From contig CAKRYI010000001.1 of the NCBI GenBank assembly GCA_934426825.1, positions 310,001 through 374,000 on the forward strand: a stretch of DNA of 64,000 bases. Direction: 5' to 3'. The number at the start of each line of letters is the position of its first letter. Positions within the stretch are counted from its first letter, which is position 1. The notes beneath the pieces are model-generated. The model saw only the letters and a program-made list of their open reading frames with translations. It did no database searches and was not told where the DNA came from. Below are positions 16,337 through 24,653 of this stretch, one piece after another. Made by a program: the position numbers and the translations under genes. Source of the stretch: an uncultured Acetatifactor sp. (lineage in GTDB: Bacteria; Bacillota; Clostridia; Lachnospirales; Lachnospiraceae).

Positions 16337-16381
16337 AAAACCGCAAACCTCATTCTCTTTCAAAAACAGGTTCACGGTTTT
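16337..16381 (+). terminator. Candidate bidirectional terminator between tyrA and the vanZ-like gene
   Basis: AAAACCG-C-AAACCT and AGGTT-CA-CGGTTTT form an imperfect stem followed by CTCTTTTTCTT. It overlaps the last codons of the convergent VanZ-like gene. Confidence 0.5.
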
Positions 16382-16908
16382 CTCTTTTTCTTATTCTTAA
16401 AATGTCTGCAAATCTTCTCAACCAGCACGCAGAGCAGCAATCCGAAAATTCCGCCGCAGGTGTCCAGACACACATCCGCAAAACAGCCATACCGTCCGGG
16501 CACGAAAAGCTGGTGAAATTCGTCTGCCGCCGCGGAAAGAAACACCCACAAAACGACGAGCAGATACAGCTTCCGGTCACGTTTTTTCCACGGGCGCCAC
16601 ACTCCGTACACCAGAATTCCCATACAGGTATATTCCGAAAAATGCGCCATCTTCCGAATCGGGTGTTCAAAATAAGCCGCCAATTCCTCCTGAAACACTT
16701 CCGTCCAGTGGCTTCCGGAAATAGCGTCCATAAATTCCACACATTTTTCGGAAATCATATGGCTTAAGCTGCCCGACTGCTCTCCGTCCTGACCGGAAAA
16801 GGCAAAAATCAGAAGATACAAAAGTCCAAGCAAAACCGCCGATATGACCGTAATCAGCCATTTAGTTTTCCTATGTCCGAACTGGCTTAAGTTTCTTTTG
16901 GCACTCAT
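16372..16908 (-). CDS. VanZ-family membrane protein
   Basis: 178 residues with about four membrane segments and the VanZ family signatures RKMAHFSEYTCMGILVY and AAADEFHQLFVPGRYG...DVCLDTCGG. VanZ gives low-level teicoplanin resistance in enterococci, but most family members are of unknown function and I infer no resistance here. It overlaps the upstream PilZ gene by four bases (ATGA), so the two are translationally coupled. There is no vanA-type cluster nearby. Confidence 0.85.
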   Translation of the reverse strand: MSAKRNLSQFGHRKTKWLITVISAVLLGLLYLLIFAFSGQDGEQSGSLSHMISEKCVEFMDAISGSHWTEVFQEELAAYFEHPIRKMAHFSEYTCMGILVYGVWRPWKKRDRKLYLLVVLWVFLSAAADEFHQLFVPGRYGCFADVCLDTCGGIFGLLLCVLVEKICRHFKNKKKRKP

Positions 16909-17234
16909 TTATCGTTCACAGTCTGGTATACTCCGATTCTGAAAGCGTCCACTTCCGGCATACCCACAAAGGAAGCTCCGTAGAAAAACGTGTTGTCCTT
17001 CATTTCGATTCGTACAATCTGAAGGAATGCGTGAATCACTTCCTTGGTCCAGATGGTCAGGTAAGACTCATACACCGCACCGATAGAAAGTGCTTCCTTA
17101 CAGGAAAAACCAACGCCACTCTTCGATACATCAATAATATCAATCACTGCATCATCCTGTCCGGACTCATCCAACCGCTTCACAATCAGGTGGGACTGCA
17201 ATTCTGTTCTCTTGTTCTTTCTTCTCTCTTCCAT
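16905..17234 (-). CDS. Stand-alone PilZ-domain protein
   Basis: 109 residues, all one PilZ domain: RKNKR (residues 5-9) matches the RxxxR motif and DVSKSG (35-40) the (D/N)xSxxG motif that together bind c-di-GMP. Such single-domain proteins act as adaptors that change partner activity on binding the second messenger. The partner may be the VanZ-like membrane protein, whose gene overlaps it by 4 bp; this is inference. The start has GGGGTG upstream, and a promoter at 17282-17310 precedes it. Confidence 0.88.
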   Translation of the reverse strand: MEERRKNKRTELQSHLIVKRLDESGQDDAVIDIIDVSKSGVGFSCKEALSIGAVYESYLTIWTKEVIHAFLQIVRIEMKDNTFFYGASFVGMPEVDAFRIGVYQTVNDK

Positions 17235-17281
17235 GGTAACACCCCATTTCTGCGATTATGCCAAACCGCACTCTTTCGCCT

Positions 17282-17310
17282 ATTATACCATTATCTCCGT
17301 GTTCCCACAA
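17282..17310 (-). promoter_or_regulatory. Promoter of the pilZ-vanZ pair
   Basis: TTGTGG, 17 nt, TATAAT (perfect -10) on the minus strand, about 48 nt upstream of the PilZ start. Confidence 0.6.
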
Positions 17311-17383
17311 GGATAACTTCCCTGCATTTTACATATGTTCTGCCATACGTTTCACAAGTATTTGCATTTCCCTGCGACCACTC

Positions 17384-18433
17384 TTATTTCTGAAAATCCG
17401 CAATGAACATGGCATCTCCAAAGCTGAAAAAGCGGTACTTTTCCTTAATTGCTTCCTCATAAGCCGCCAGCACATGCTCTCTTCCCGCCAAAGCGGACAC
17501 AAGCATGACTAACGTTGACTCCGGCAAATGGAAATTGGTAATCAGAGCGTCTAAAACCTTGAACCGATACCCCGGATAAATAAAGATTTCCGTGTTATCG
17601 CATCCCGGCTGCACCAAACCGTTTTCATCCGCCGCACTCTCTATGGTGCGGCAGCTTGTGGTTCCCACGCAGATAATTCTTCCACCCTTCTGTTTGGTGT
17701 GGTTTATTTTATCCGCCGCTTCTTTCGTCACCTGATAGTATTCCGAGTGCATATGGTGCTCCAGTACATTGTCCTCCTTCACCGGACGGAACGTACCAAG
17801 TCCCACATGAAGTGTTACATATGCAATTTCCACACCTTTTTCTTCGATTTGGCGCAAAAGCTCCTGCGTGAAATGCAGTCCTGCCGTCGGTGCGGCAGCG
17901 GAGCCTTCATACTTTGCATAAACGGTCTGATAACGGTTCTTATCCTTTAATTTATGCGTTATATACGGCGGAAGCGGCATTTCGCCCAGCTTGTCTAACA
18001 CTTCCTCAAAAATGCCTTCATATTCAAAATGAATCAGCCGATTGCCTTCCTCCACGGTTTCCAGAACCTCCGCATGAAGCAGACCGTTTCCGAACACCAG
18101 TCTTGTACCCGGTCTGCATTTTTTGCCGGGCTTGACAAGCGTCTCCCACACGTCGCCCTCTCTCCGTTTCAAAAGAAGGACTTCCACATGGGCACCGGTT
18201 CCTTCCCTCTCACCCAAAAGGCGGGCGGGAATGACCTTGGTATTGTTCAGCACAAGGCAATCCCCCGGATTTAAGTAATCCACAATCTCCTTAAAAATAT
18301 GGTGGGAAACCTCTCCTGTATGCTTATCAAGCATCAGGAGTCTGGAGGAGGAACGGTCCTCCAGAGGGTCCTGCGCAATCAGTTCCTGCGGTAAATCAAA
18401 ATAAAAATCGGATTTTTTTAATGTTTCAGCCAT
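17384..18433 (-). CDS. queA: S-adenosylmethionine:tRNA ribosyltransferase-isomerase
   Basis: Transfers the ribosyl part of SAM to preQ1-modified tRNA to form epoxyqueuosine. 349 residues, the usual length. Conserved segments include LPQELIAQDPLEDR at the N-terminus, GDCLVLNNTKVIPARL, SAAAPTAGLHFT, HVGLGTFRPV and DALITNFHLPESTL. The ATG at 18433 overlaps the stop of the aminopeptidase gene (TGATG), so the two are translationally coupled; an in-frame GTG one codon upstream is less likely. Last gene of the pheS-pheT-pepM18-queA string. Confidence 0.97.
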   Translation of the reverse strand: MAETLKKSDFYFDLPQELIAQDPLEDRSSSRLLMLDKHTGEVSHHIFKEIVDYLNPGDCLVLNNTKVIPARLLGEREGTGAHVEVLLLKRREGDVWETLVKPGKKCRPGTRLVFGNGLLHAEVLETVEEGNRLIHFEYEGIFEEVLDKLGEMPLPPYITHKLKDKNRYQTVYAKYEGSAAAPTAGLHFTQELLRQIEEKGVEIAYVTLHVGLGTFRPVKEDNVLEHHMHSEYYQVTKEAADKINHTKQKGGRIICVGTTSCRTIESAADENGLVQPGCDNTEIFIYPGYRFKVLDALITNFHLPESTLVMLVSALAGREHVLAAYEEAIKEKYRFFSFGDAMFIADFQK

Positions 18434-19860
18434 CACAGGCTCGCTCCTTCCACAAAGGCTCTGTAACCACGATACGTCTCATAAATATCTGCCTTGCTGG
18501 TAGCCTCCCACGGTGCGTGCATATTTAACACTGCCACACCGCTGTCAATGACATTCATGCCATACAGCGCCAGAATATAGGCAATGGTTCCGCCGCCGCC
18601 CAAATCAACCTTTCCAAGCTCTGCCGTCTGGAAATGAACGGATTCCTTGTCAAAGATTCCGCGAATGTGAGCCATATACTCAGCGTTAGCGTCATTGGAG
18701 CCGGATTTTCCGCGGGCACCGGTAAACTTGTTGAATACCATTCCCCTTCCGAGATATGCCACATTCTTTTTATCAAAACTTGCAGCATAGGTAGGGTCAT
18801 ATGCACTGCTCACATCCGAGGAAAGCATACAACTGTGAGCCAGACATCTTCTCACATTCAATTCGCTATACTCTCCGCAAAGGTTCATCACCTCTGCCAC
18901 CGCATTCTCAAAGAAATGGGACTGCATGCCGGTTGCACCCACAGAACCAATCTCCTCTTTATCCACCAGAATACAGCACATGGTACGGTCTGTTTTCTTG
19001 GTATCTAACATCGCTTTCAGGGAAGTAAAGGCACATACTCTGTCATCCTGTCCGTAGGCAAGAATCATACTTCTGTCAAATCCTGCTTCCCTCGCCTTTC
19101 CTGCGGGTACCACTTCCAGTTCTGCGGAAATGAAATCCTCCTCGTCCATATCGTAGGTTTCTTTCAGGATAGAAAGTACGCCCTGCTTTACTGCGTCCTT
19201 GCCGACACTCTTTTCTTCCTCTTTTTTCCCGGATTCCTTTTTCTCATCCACAAGAATCGGCTTGTTTCCGATAATAATGTCCAGCGCCTCTCCCTCAATC
19301 ACTTTTGCCGCTTTTTTCTCAAGCTGTTCCTGTGCCAGGTGAATCAGCAAATCCGAAACGAAGAATACCGGATCGTCCTCGTTTTCACCCACATTGATTT
19401 CCACGGTAGTTCCGTCTTTTTTTACAACCACACCGTGGATTGCCAGAGGAATCGTCACCCACTGGTATTTCTTGACACCACCGTAGTAGTGTGTGTCAAG
19501 ATAGGCGAATCCGCCGTCCTCGTACAAAGGATTTTGTTTTACATCCATACGTGGGCTGTCGATATGGGCGCCTAAAATATTCATGCCCTCCGCCATGGGT
19601 TTTTCCCCAATCTGGAACATGACAATGGACTTATTCATCCATACGCTGTATACCTTATCGCCCTTTTTCAGTGTCATACCGGATTTTATCAGGCTTTCCA
19701 ATTCCACATAGCCTTCCGCCTCAACGGTATTTACAATGGTGTCAATGCACTCTCTCTCCGTCTTGCCGTTGTCTAAAAACTCTCTGTATTCCTGACTCAG
19801 TTTCTCCAGCTTTTTCAGATGTTTTGCATCATAGGTTTCCCACACATTTTTGTTTTCCAT
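18433..19860 (-). CDS. M18 family (aspartyl-type) aminopeptidase
   Basis: Zinc aminopeptidase that removes N-terminal acidic residues in the family's known members. 475 residues. Metal ligands are visible in GAHIDSPRMD (His99, Asp101), LVDKEEIGSVG (Glu-Glu) and HSCMLSSDVSSAYDP. Substrate-pocket segments GQDDRVCAF and GGGGTIAYILA are present. A Lys/Glu-rich insertion around residue 210 (EKKESGKKEEEKS) makes it slightly longer than typical. The start has GGAGG 7 nt upstream. It follows pheT by 41 nt and overlaps queA, so it belongs to the T-box-controlled operon. Confidence 0.93.
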   Translation of the reverse strand: MENKNVWETYDAKHLKKLEKLSQEYREFLDNGKTERECIDTIVNTVEAEGYVELESLIKSGMTLKKGDKVYSVWMNKSIVMFQIGEKPMAEGMNILGAHIDSPRMDVKQNPLYEDGGFAYLDTHYYGGVKKYQWVTIPLAIHGVVVKKDGTTVEINVGENEDDPVFFVSDLLIHLAQEQLEKKAAKVIEGEALDIIIGNKPILVDEKKESGKKEEEKSVGKDAVKQGVLSILKETYDMDEEDFISAELEVVPAGKAREAGFDRSMILAYGQDDRVCAFTSLKAMLDTKKTDRTMCCILVDKEEIGSVGATGMQSHFFENAVAEVMNLCGEYSELNVRRCLAHSCMLSSDVSSAYDPTYAASFDKKNVAYLGRGMVFNKFTGARGKSGSNDANAEYMAHIRGIFDKESVHFQTAELGKVDLGGGGTIAYILALYGMNVIDSGVAVLNMHAPWEATSKADIYETYRGYRAFVEGASL

Positions 19861-19901
19861 ATTTGCCTCCGTTTTGAAATAGTATCATTTCCGAAGTATT
19901 T

Positions 19902-22322
19902 TTACTGTCTTAACTCAATACCCATCTGCTCTAATCCGTTCAGGATTTTCTTCATTGCAGCAGAAATATCATTCTCCTCCAATGTTCTGTCCTGTGCCCG
20001 GAAGGTAATGGAATAAGCCACAGACTTATAGCCGCTCTTAATCTGGCTTCCCTCGTAAATATCAAACAACTGATAGGACTCTAAAATCTTGCCTGCGCGC
20101 TGTTCAATCAGATGCTCAATCTGTCCCACCAGAATGTCCTTAGGAACAACCATACTGATATCACGGCTGACAGCGGGGAATTTTGCAATTCCTGTATATT
20201 TTCTGTCGTAAGTGGTGAAAGGAATCACGCTCGGCATATCCAAAACCGCAACATATGCCTTGGTTCCGATTCCGTAATTATCCAATACCTCAGGGTGTAC
20301 CTCTCCCAAGTAACCGATGGTCTGACCTTCGTATTTTACCAGAGCCTGACGTCCGGGATGCAGGAAATTCTTGCCGGCATTGGGGTCATACTCCTTCTTT
20401 GCCTTCATTCCCACCGCTTCCAGGAATTCCTCAATAACACCCTTTAAGGTAAAGAAATCACCGTCTCCGTAAAAGCCCAGGGTGAACTGCATTCTTTCAT
20501 CGGGAAGCTCCGTAACAGGCAGAGCCTTCGGCAGATAAACATTGCCAAGCTCATACAGTTTTACATTTTTGTTTCTGCGGTTATAGTTAGTTGCAAGGCT
20601 GGTCAACATTCCGTTTAAGGAAGTCGTTCTCATAACGGAGAAATCCTCTCCCAAAGGATTGGAGATGGTGACGGTGTTGCGGAGAGTATCGTCTGCATCA
20701 AGAAGCAGCTTGTCGAATACCTTGGGGCTTTCAAAAGAATACGTCATTCCCTGTGAAAATCCGCAATACTCTGCAATATCTCTTGCTTTCTCTTCAATTC
20801 TCATCTTGTAGGACAGCTTACCTGCGGTAGCCTCACCGCTGGGAAGCGTGGTAGGAATCTTGTCATAGCCGTAAAATCTTGCCACTTCCTCCGCAATGTC
20901 CGCATTGCCTACCAAATCCTGACGGAAGGAAGGAATCACCAGTTCCTCCGCCTGTGCGTCATACTCCAGTTCCTCCTGCTTGAAAATGCGAAGCATTTCT
21001 TCCACAGATACGGAGGTACCAAGTAACTGATTGATTCTGTCCGGCTGGAATTTAATCCGGCGTAACGGTGCCAAAGGAGTTTTCACATCCACCATACCAC
21101 CGACAACCTCACCGCATCCTAACTCTTCAATGAGCTGGCATGCACGGTTGATAGCGTCCTCTGCGTTTCTGGGATCCAGACCTTTCTCGAACTTACCTGA
21201 AGCATCGGTACGAAGACCTACACGCTTTGCGGATTTACGGATATTGGGACCGTTAAAGGTAGCAGCCTCAAAGAGAACGGTTTTGACGTCATCCGTAATC
21301 TTGGAATTTTCACCGCCCATAATTCCGGCAATGCCAATCTCTTTCTCCGCATCGCAAATCATCAATACTTCCTTATCCATCTTGCGCATCTGACCGTCCA
21401 GTGTCTGGAACTCGTCGCCATCCTTGGCACGACGCACCACAATCTTGTGTCCTGCCACGGTGTCCAAATCATATGCGTGCATGGGCTGACCGTACTCTTC
21501 CATCACATAGTTGGTAATGTCTACCAGATTGTTAATCGGACGGATTCCGCTGGCTGCCAGTCTTCTCTGCATCCACTTGGGGGAAGGACCGATTTTAATA
21601 TTTTTTACCACTCTTGCGCAATATCTGCTGCACAAGTCTGTGTCCTGAACTTCTACGCTGATATAGTCATTTACATCCTCGCTGTTACCGGTCTTTGTCA
21701 CCACGGGAGGCAGAAAAGGCTTGCGGAAAGTAGCCGCTGCTTCTCTCGCAATACCGATAATGCTGTAGCAGTCCACACGGTTGCTTGTGATTTCATACTC
21801 AAATACGGTGTCATGCAGACCGAGAAGCTCCACCGCATCCGCACCAACCTGTGCGTCCTCCTCAAAAATGTAGATTCCTTCTTCCGGCGCTTCCGGATAC
21901 ATATCACGGCTGGAACCAAGCTCCTCCACGGAACACATCATACCGTTGGAAGGAATTCCGCGCAGTTTTCCTGCCTTAATTTCAATGCCTTCCTCCGGAA
22001 GAGGAGCGCCGTCGTGGCCGCCTGCCACTTTTCCGCCGTCCAAAACAACGGGAACCTTGTCGCCTTCTTTTACATTATGGGCACCGGTTACAATCTGGAT
22101 AGTCTCCGTTCCGATATTAACCTGACAGACAATCAGTTTATCCGCATCCGGATGTTTTTCAATGGACATAATCTGTCCCACTACGATTTTCTCCAGATTT
22201 TTGTCTCTTCTCTCGTAACCCTCCACCTTTGTTCCGCTCAGGGTCATTGCATCACGATATTCCTGATCCGTGCACTCTAAATCCGGCACATATGCTTTAA
22301 TCCATGATAATGCTGTATTCAT
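19902..22322 (-). CDS. pheT: Phenylalanyl-tRNA synthetase beta subunit
   Basis: Partner of PheS in the alpha2-beta2 enzyme that charges tRNA-Phe. 806 residues, the usual bacterial length. Domains: N-terminal EMAP/tRNA-binding fold (about 40-155, IEKHPDADKLIVCQV), B3/B4 editing domain, B5 domain, catalytic-like core and a C-terminal FDX-ACB anticodon-binding domain (about 712-806, YTGIAKFPAVSRDISMVV). It follows pheS by 76 nt and is read from the same T-box-controlled promoter. Confidence 0.98.
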   Translation of the reverse strand: MNTALSWIKAYVPDLECTDQEYRDAMTLSGTKVEGYERRDKNLEKIVVGQIMSIEKHPDADKLIVCQVNIGTETIQIVTGAHNVKEGDKVPVVLDGGKVAGGHDGAPLPEEGIEIKAGKLRGIPSNGMMCSVEELGSSRDMYPEAPEEGIYIFEEDAQVGADAVELLGLHDTVFEYEITSNRVDCYSIIGIAREAAATFRKPFLPPVVTKTGNSEDVNDYISVEVQDTDLCSRYCARVVKNIKIGPSPKWMQRRLAASGIRPINNLVDITNYVMEEYGQPMHAYDLDTVAGHKIVVRRAKDGDEFQTLDGQMRKMDKEVLMICDAEKEIGIAGIMGGENSKITDDVKTVLFEAATFNGPNIRKSAKRVGLRTDASGKFEKGLDPRNAEDAINRACQLIEELGCGEVVGGMVDVKTPLAPLRRIKFQPDRINQLLGTSVSVEEMLRIFKQEELEYDAQAEELVIPSFRQDLVGNADIAEEVARFYGYDKIPTTLPSGEATAGKLSYKMRIEEKARDIAEYCGFSQGMTYSFESPKVFDKLLLDADDTLRNTVTISNPLGEDFSVMRTTSLNGMLTSLATNYNRRNKNVKLYELGNVYLPKALPVTELPDERMQFTLGFYGDGDFFTLKGVIEEFLEAVGMKAKKEYDPNAGKNFLHPGRQALVKYEGQTIGYLGEVHPEVLDNYGIGTKAYVAVLDMPSVIPFTTYDRKYTGIAKFPAVSRDISMVVPKDILVGQIEHLIEQRAGKILESYQLFDIYEGSQIKSGYKSVAYSITFRAQDRTLEENDISAAMKKILNGLEQMGIELRQ

Positions 22323-22398
22323 ATTCTTATTCCCTTTCTCTCTATTATTCTCTATTTTTCAGATTCTATCAGATTCCATCTTATACAGTCTGTTATTC

Positions 22399-23418
22399 TT
22401 AAAATTGTTTCAGGAAACGAATATCGTTTTCGTACAGCAGACGCATATCATCAATCTCATATTTTAACAGGGCAATTCTCTCCAGACCCACACCGAACGC
22501 AAATCCTGTATACTCATTGGGGTCAATCTTGCTCATCTCTAGTACGTGGGGATGAACCATACCGCAGCCGAGAATCTCAATCCAGCCCTCACCCTTACAG
22601 AAACGGCAGCCCTTACCGCCGCACTTAAAGCACGTAACATCCATCTCTGCGCTGGGCTCTGTGAACGGGAAATGATGAGGTCTGAATTTTACCTTGGTAT
22701 CCTCTCCGAACAATTCCTTTGCAAACAATGCAAGAGTTCCTTTCAAATCCGCGAAAGTGATATTCTTGTCGATTACAAGACCCTCTACCTGATGGAAGGA
22801 AGGGGAATGGGTTGCATCCACCTCGTCGGCACGGAACACACGTCCGGGAGCAATCATACGGATGGGAAGTTTTCCTTTTTCCATCTCATGAACCTGTACA
22901 CCGGAGGTCTGGGTTCTTAAAAGGATGTCTCCGTTGACATAAAAGGTATCCTGTTCGTCCTTTGCCGGATGGTCTGCCGGGATATTCAATGCCTCGAAAT
23001 TGTAATAATCTCTCTCCACTTCCGGGCCTTCCACCACTTCATATCCCATACCGATAAAGATACGCTCCACTTCCTCCAAAGCAATGGTGTTGGGGTGTCT
23101 GTGTCCGATTTCTGTCTTTTTGGCGGGCAGTGTCACATCGATAACTTCCGCTTTCATCTTTGCCTCGCGGACTGCACGCTCCATTTTTGTTTTGGATTCT
23201 TCCAATACCTTTTCGATTTCCGCTCTGGTCTCATTTACCCACTGTCCTACCTTGGGTCTGTCCTCAGGTGCTACGTCCTTCATGGACTTCAAAACACCGG
23301 TAAGCTCACCTTTTTTTCCAAGGATACTTACTCTGATTTCGTTGAGTTTTTCGGTTGTGTCACAGCTTTTAATCTGTGCCAGGGCATGCTCCCTGATTTG
23401 GTCTAATTTGGCTTTCAT
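22399..23418 (-). CDS. pheS: Phenylalanyl-tRNA synthetase alpha subunit
   Basis: Catalytic subunit of tRNA-Phe charging, 339 residues from ATG 23418. This start matches the family (MKAKLDQIREHALAQI) and has GAGGAAA upstream; an in-frame extension to 23496 reads through the leader and is rejected. The N-terminal coiled coil is followed by the class II core: motif 2 region (MIAPGRVFRADEVDATHSP), a zinc-like CFKCGGKGCRFCKG knuckle, and motif 3 FGVGLERIALLKY. Controlled by the T-box upstream. Confidence 0.98.
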   Translation of the reverse strand: MKAKLDQIREHALAQIKSCDTTEKLNEIRVSILGKKGELTGVLKSMKDVAPEDRPKVGQWVNETRAEIEKVLEESKTKMERAVREAKMKAEVIDVTLPAKKTEIGHRHPNTIALEEVERIFIGMGYEVVEGPEVERDYYNFEALNIPADHPAKDEQDTFYVNGDILLRTQTSGVQVHEMEKGKLPIRMIAPGRVFRADEVDATHSPSFHQVEGLVIDKNITFADLKGTLALFAKELFGEDTKVKFRPHHFPFTEPSAEMDVTCFKCGGKGCRFCKGEGWIEILGCGMVHPHVLEMSKIDPNEYTGFAFGVGLERIALLKYEIDDMRLLYENDIRFLKQF

Positions 23419-23490
23419 GCTTTTCCTCTTTCTGCGCAGCTTACTTCCTGAGTGATATTTGTGATTGCCGCGCCGACACAAATATCTTAC
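23419..23490 (-). repeat. Dispersed stem-loop element, copy B (pheS leader)
   Basis: On the minus strand GATATTTGTG, a GC-rich 13-nt loop (GGCGCGG core) and CACAAATATC form a perfect 10-bp stem (arms 23454-23463 and 23477-23486). It is followed by GCTGCGCAGAAAGAGGAAAAGC, which supplies the pheS ribosome-binding site. A related copy lies before aguB at 51798-51895. See findings. Confidence 0.55.
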
Positions 23491-23500
23491 ACGCAAAAAA

Positions 23501-23745
23501 TCCCCTGCAGCATAACTGCAAGGGACGAATATTCCGCGGTACCACCCTGATTCCTAAAAAGGCTCTCTGGCGCATAACGGGCGCAACCCGGCTTGGATTA
23601 CTGGTAAAAACGTTCCTCCAAGCAGCTCCGGTAGGAAATTCAAGCAACTGTCCGAACTTAAGGAAACTTTCAGCCGGTGGTCTCCTCTCTCTGCAAGAAA
23701 ACAATGCTCTACTGTGTACCTTCATTGCTTTTTATCGTTTACTGC
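23501..23745 (-). ncRNA. T-box leader controlling pheST
   Basis: The minus strand carries a near-perfect T-box core AGGGTGGTACCGCGG (about 23534-23548), a terminator hairpin (23501-23525, GTCCCTTGCAG / CTGCAGGGGA) running into TTTTTT, and a stem I region with AGAGAGGAGACCACCGG. A UUC phenylalanine triplet at 23635-23637 is the likely specifier. The leader starts about 7 nt after the promoter at 23751. Confidence 0.93.
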
Positions 23746-23750
23746 CTTAT

Positions 23751-23779
23751 ATTGTAGAGGCTTCCCGGTCAAATGTCAA
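23751..23779 (-). promoter_or_regulatory. pheST T-box promoter
   Basis: TTGACA, 17 nt, TACAAT on the minus strand, starting 8 nt after the stop codon of the YihY gene. Confidence 0.75.
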
Positions 23780-23786
23780 TACCCGC

Positions 23787-24641
23787 TTACCTCTTTTTTC
23801 TTCCAAAAAGAACACGGTTCACCGGTCTGAAATACCGGTTCAGGTAAGCGCCGACCATAATAATGTACATGCAGAAATACATCCACACCATAATGATAAC
23901 AATGATGGACAGACTGCCGTAAATCGAGTACGAACCGGAGGTGTCCACATACAGGGAAAAGCCCCATGAGAAAATACTCCAGACCACCGCCGCAAAAGTG
24001 GCTCCCGGCACCTGTTCGCCGAAATGCAGGCGCTTGTTGGGTACATAGGCATATATGGCGCTGAACAGCAAGGTAAGCACTCCCCAGATAAACAGGAAGC
24101 GGAAGTGCATGACAAAAGAAACCACATATTCAAGCTGCGGGATTCTATGTAGCGCCAAATTTACCAACTGATTACCGAATACCATAATAAACAAAGATAA
24201 AATGACAACCACAAGCATAATCAGCGTATAAAAGGAAGCAATGAGACGAACCAGAAGATAATTACGGTTTTCGTCCACATCATAAATGGCATTCAGTCCA
24301 CGCATCAGCGCAAGAACGCCCTTCGCCGCCGACCATATGGTGGCGAGCACCGCTATGGACATAATCCCGGCTGACTTATCGTACACCTCGGCAATCAGAC
24401 TCTCCACCACCGGATCCAGCATATCCGGTGTCAAATCTGTCACCGCCGTCACTAAATTTTCCTCCGTCAGAGGAGTGTACGGAATCACGGTACAAATCAC
24501 AATCAGCATGGGAACAAGGGACAAAAACAGGAAAAATGCGGTACTTGCTGCATGTGCACTGATATTCTGTTTTTTCATCTGTGCGGAAAAATCACACATT
24601 ATAATATAGAGTTTCCGAAACACCGCCCTCTTCCTTTCCAT
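23787..24641 (-). CDS. YihY/BrkB family inner-membrane protein
   Basis: 284 residues with about six membrane helices and the family signature SAHAASTAFFLFLSLVP near residue 30. Later conserved stretches are WSAAKGVLALMRGLNAIYDV and NKRLHFGEQVPGATFAAVVW. This family was once mislabelled ribonuclease BN; its members are polytopic membrane proteins of uncertain function. The ATG at 24641 has no ribosome-binding site, whereas a GTG at 24623 is preceded by AGGAAGAGG and may be the true start. It lies 12 bp after the SpoIID-like gene, probably in one unit. Confidence 0.88.
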   Translation of the reverse strand: MERKRAVFRKLYIIMCDFSAQMKKQNISAHAASTAFFLFLSLVPMLIVICTVIPYTPLTEENLVTAVTDLTPDMLDPVVESLIAEVYDKSAGIMSIAVLATIWSAAKGVLALMRGLNAIYDVDENRNYLLVRLIASFYTLIMLVVVILSLFIMVFGNQLVNLALHRIPQLEYVVSFVMHFRFLFIWGVLTLLFSAIYAYVPNKRLHFGEQVPGATFAAVVWSIFSWGFSLYVDTSGSYSIYGSLSIIVIIMVWMYFCMYIIMVGAYLNRYFRPVNRVLFGRKKR

Positions 24642-24653
24642 GATTGGTATGTA

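Noticed and set aside
16372..16908. Glycopeptide resistance from the VanZ-like protein
   Set aside because: No vanHAX genes, and most VanZ-family proteins have no resistance role.
21447..22280. 277-codon plus-strand open frame opposite pheT
   Set aside because: Antisense shadow; composition rich in His/Cys/Phe as expected from reverse reading.
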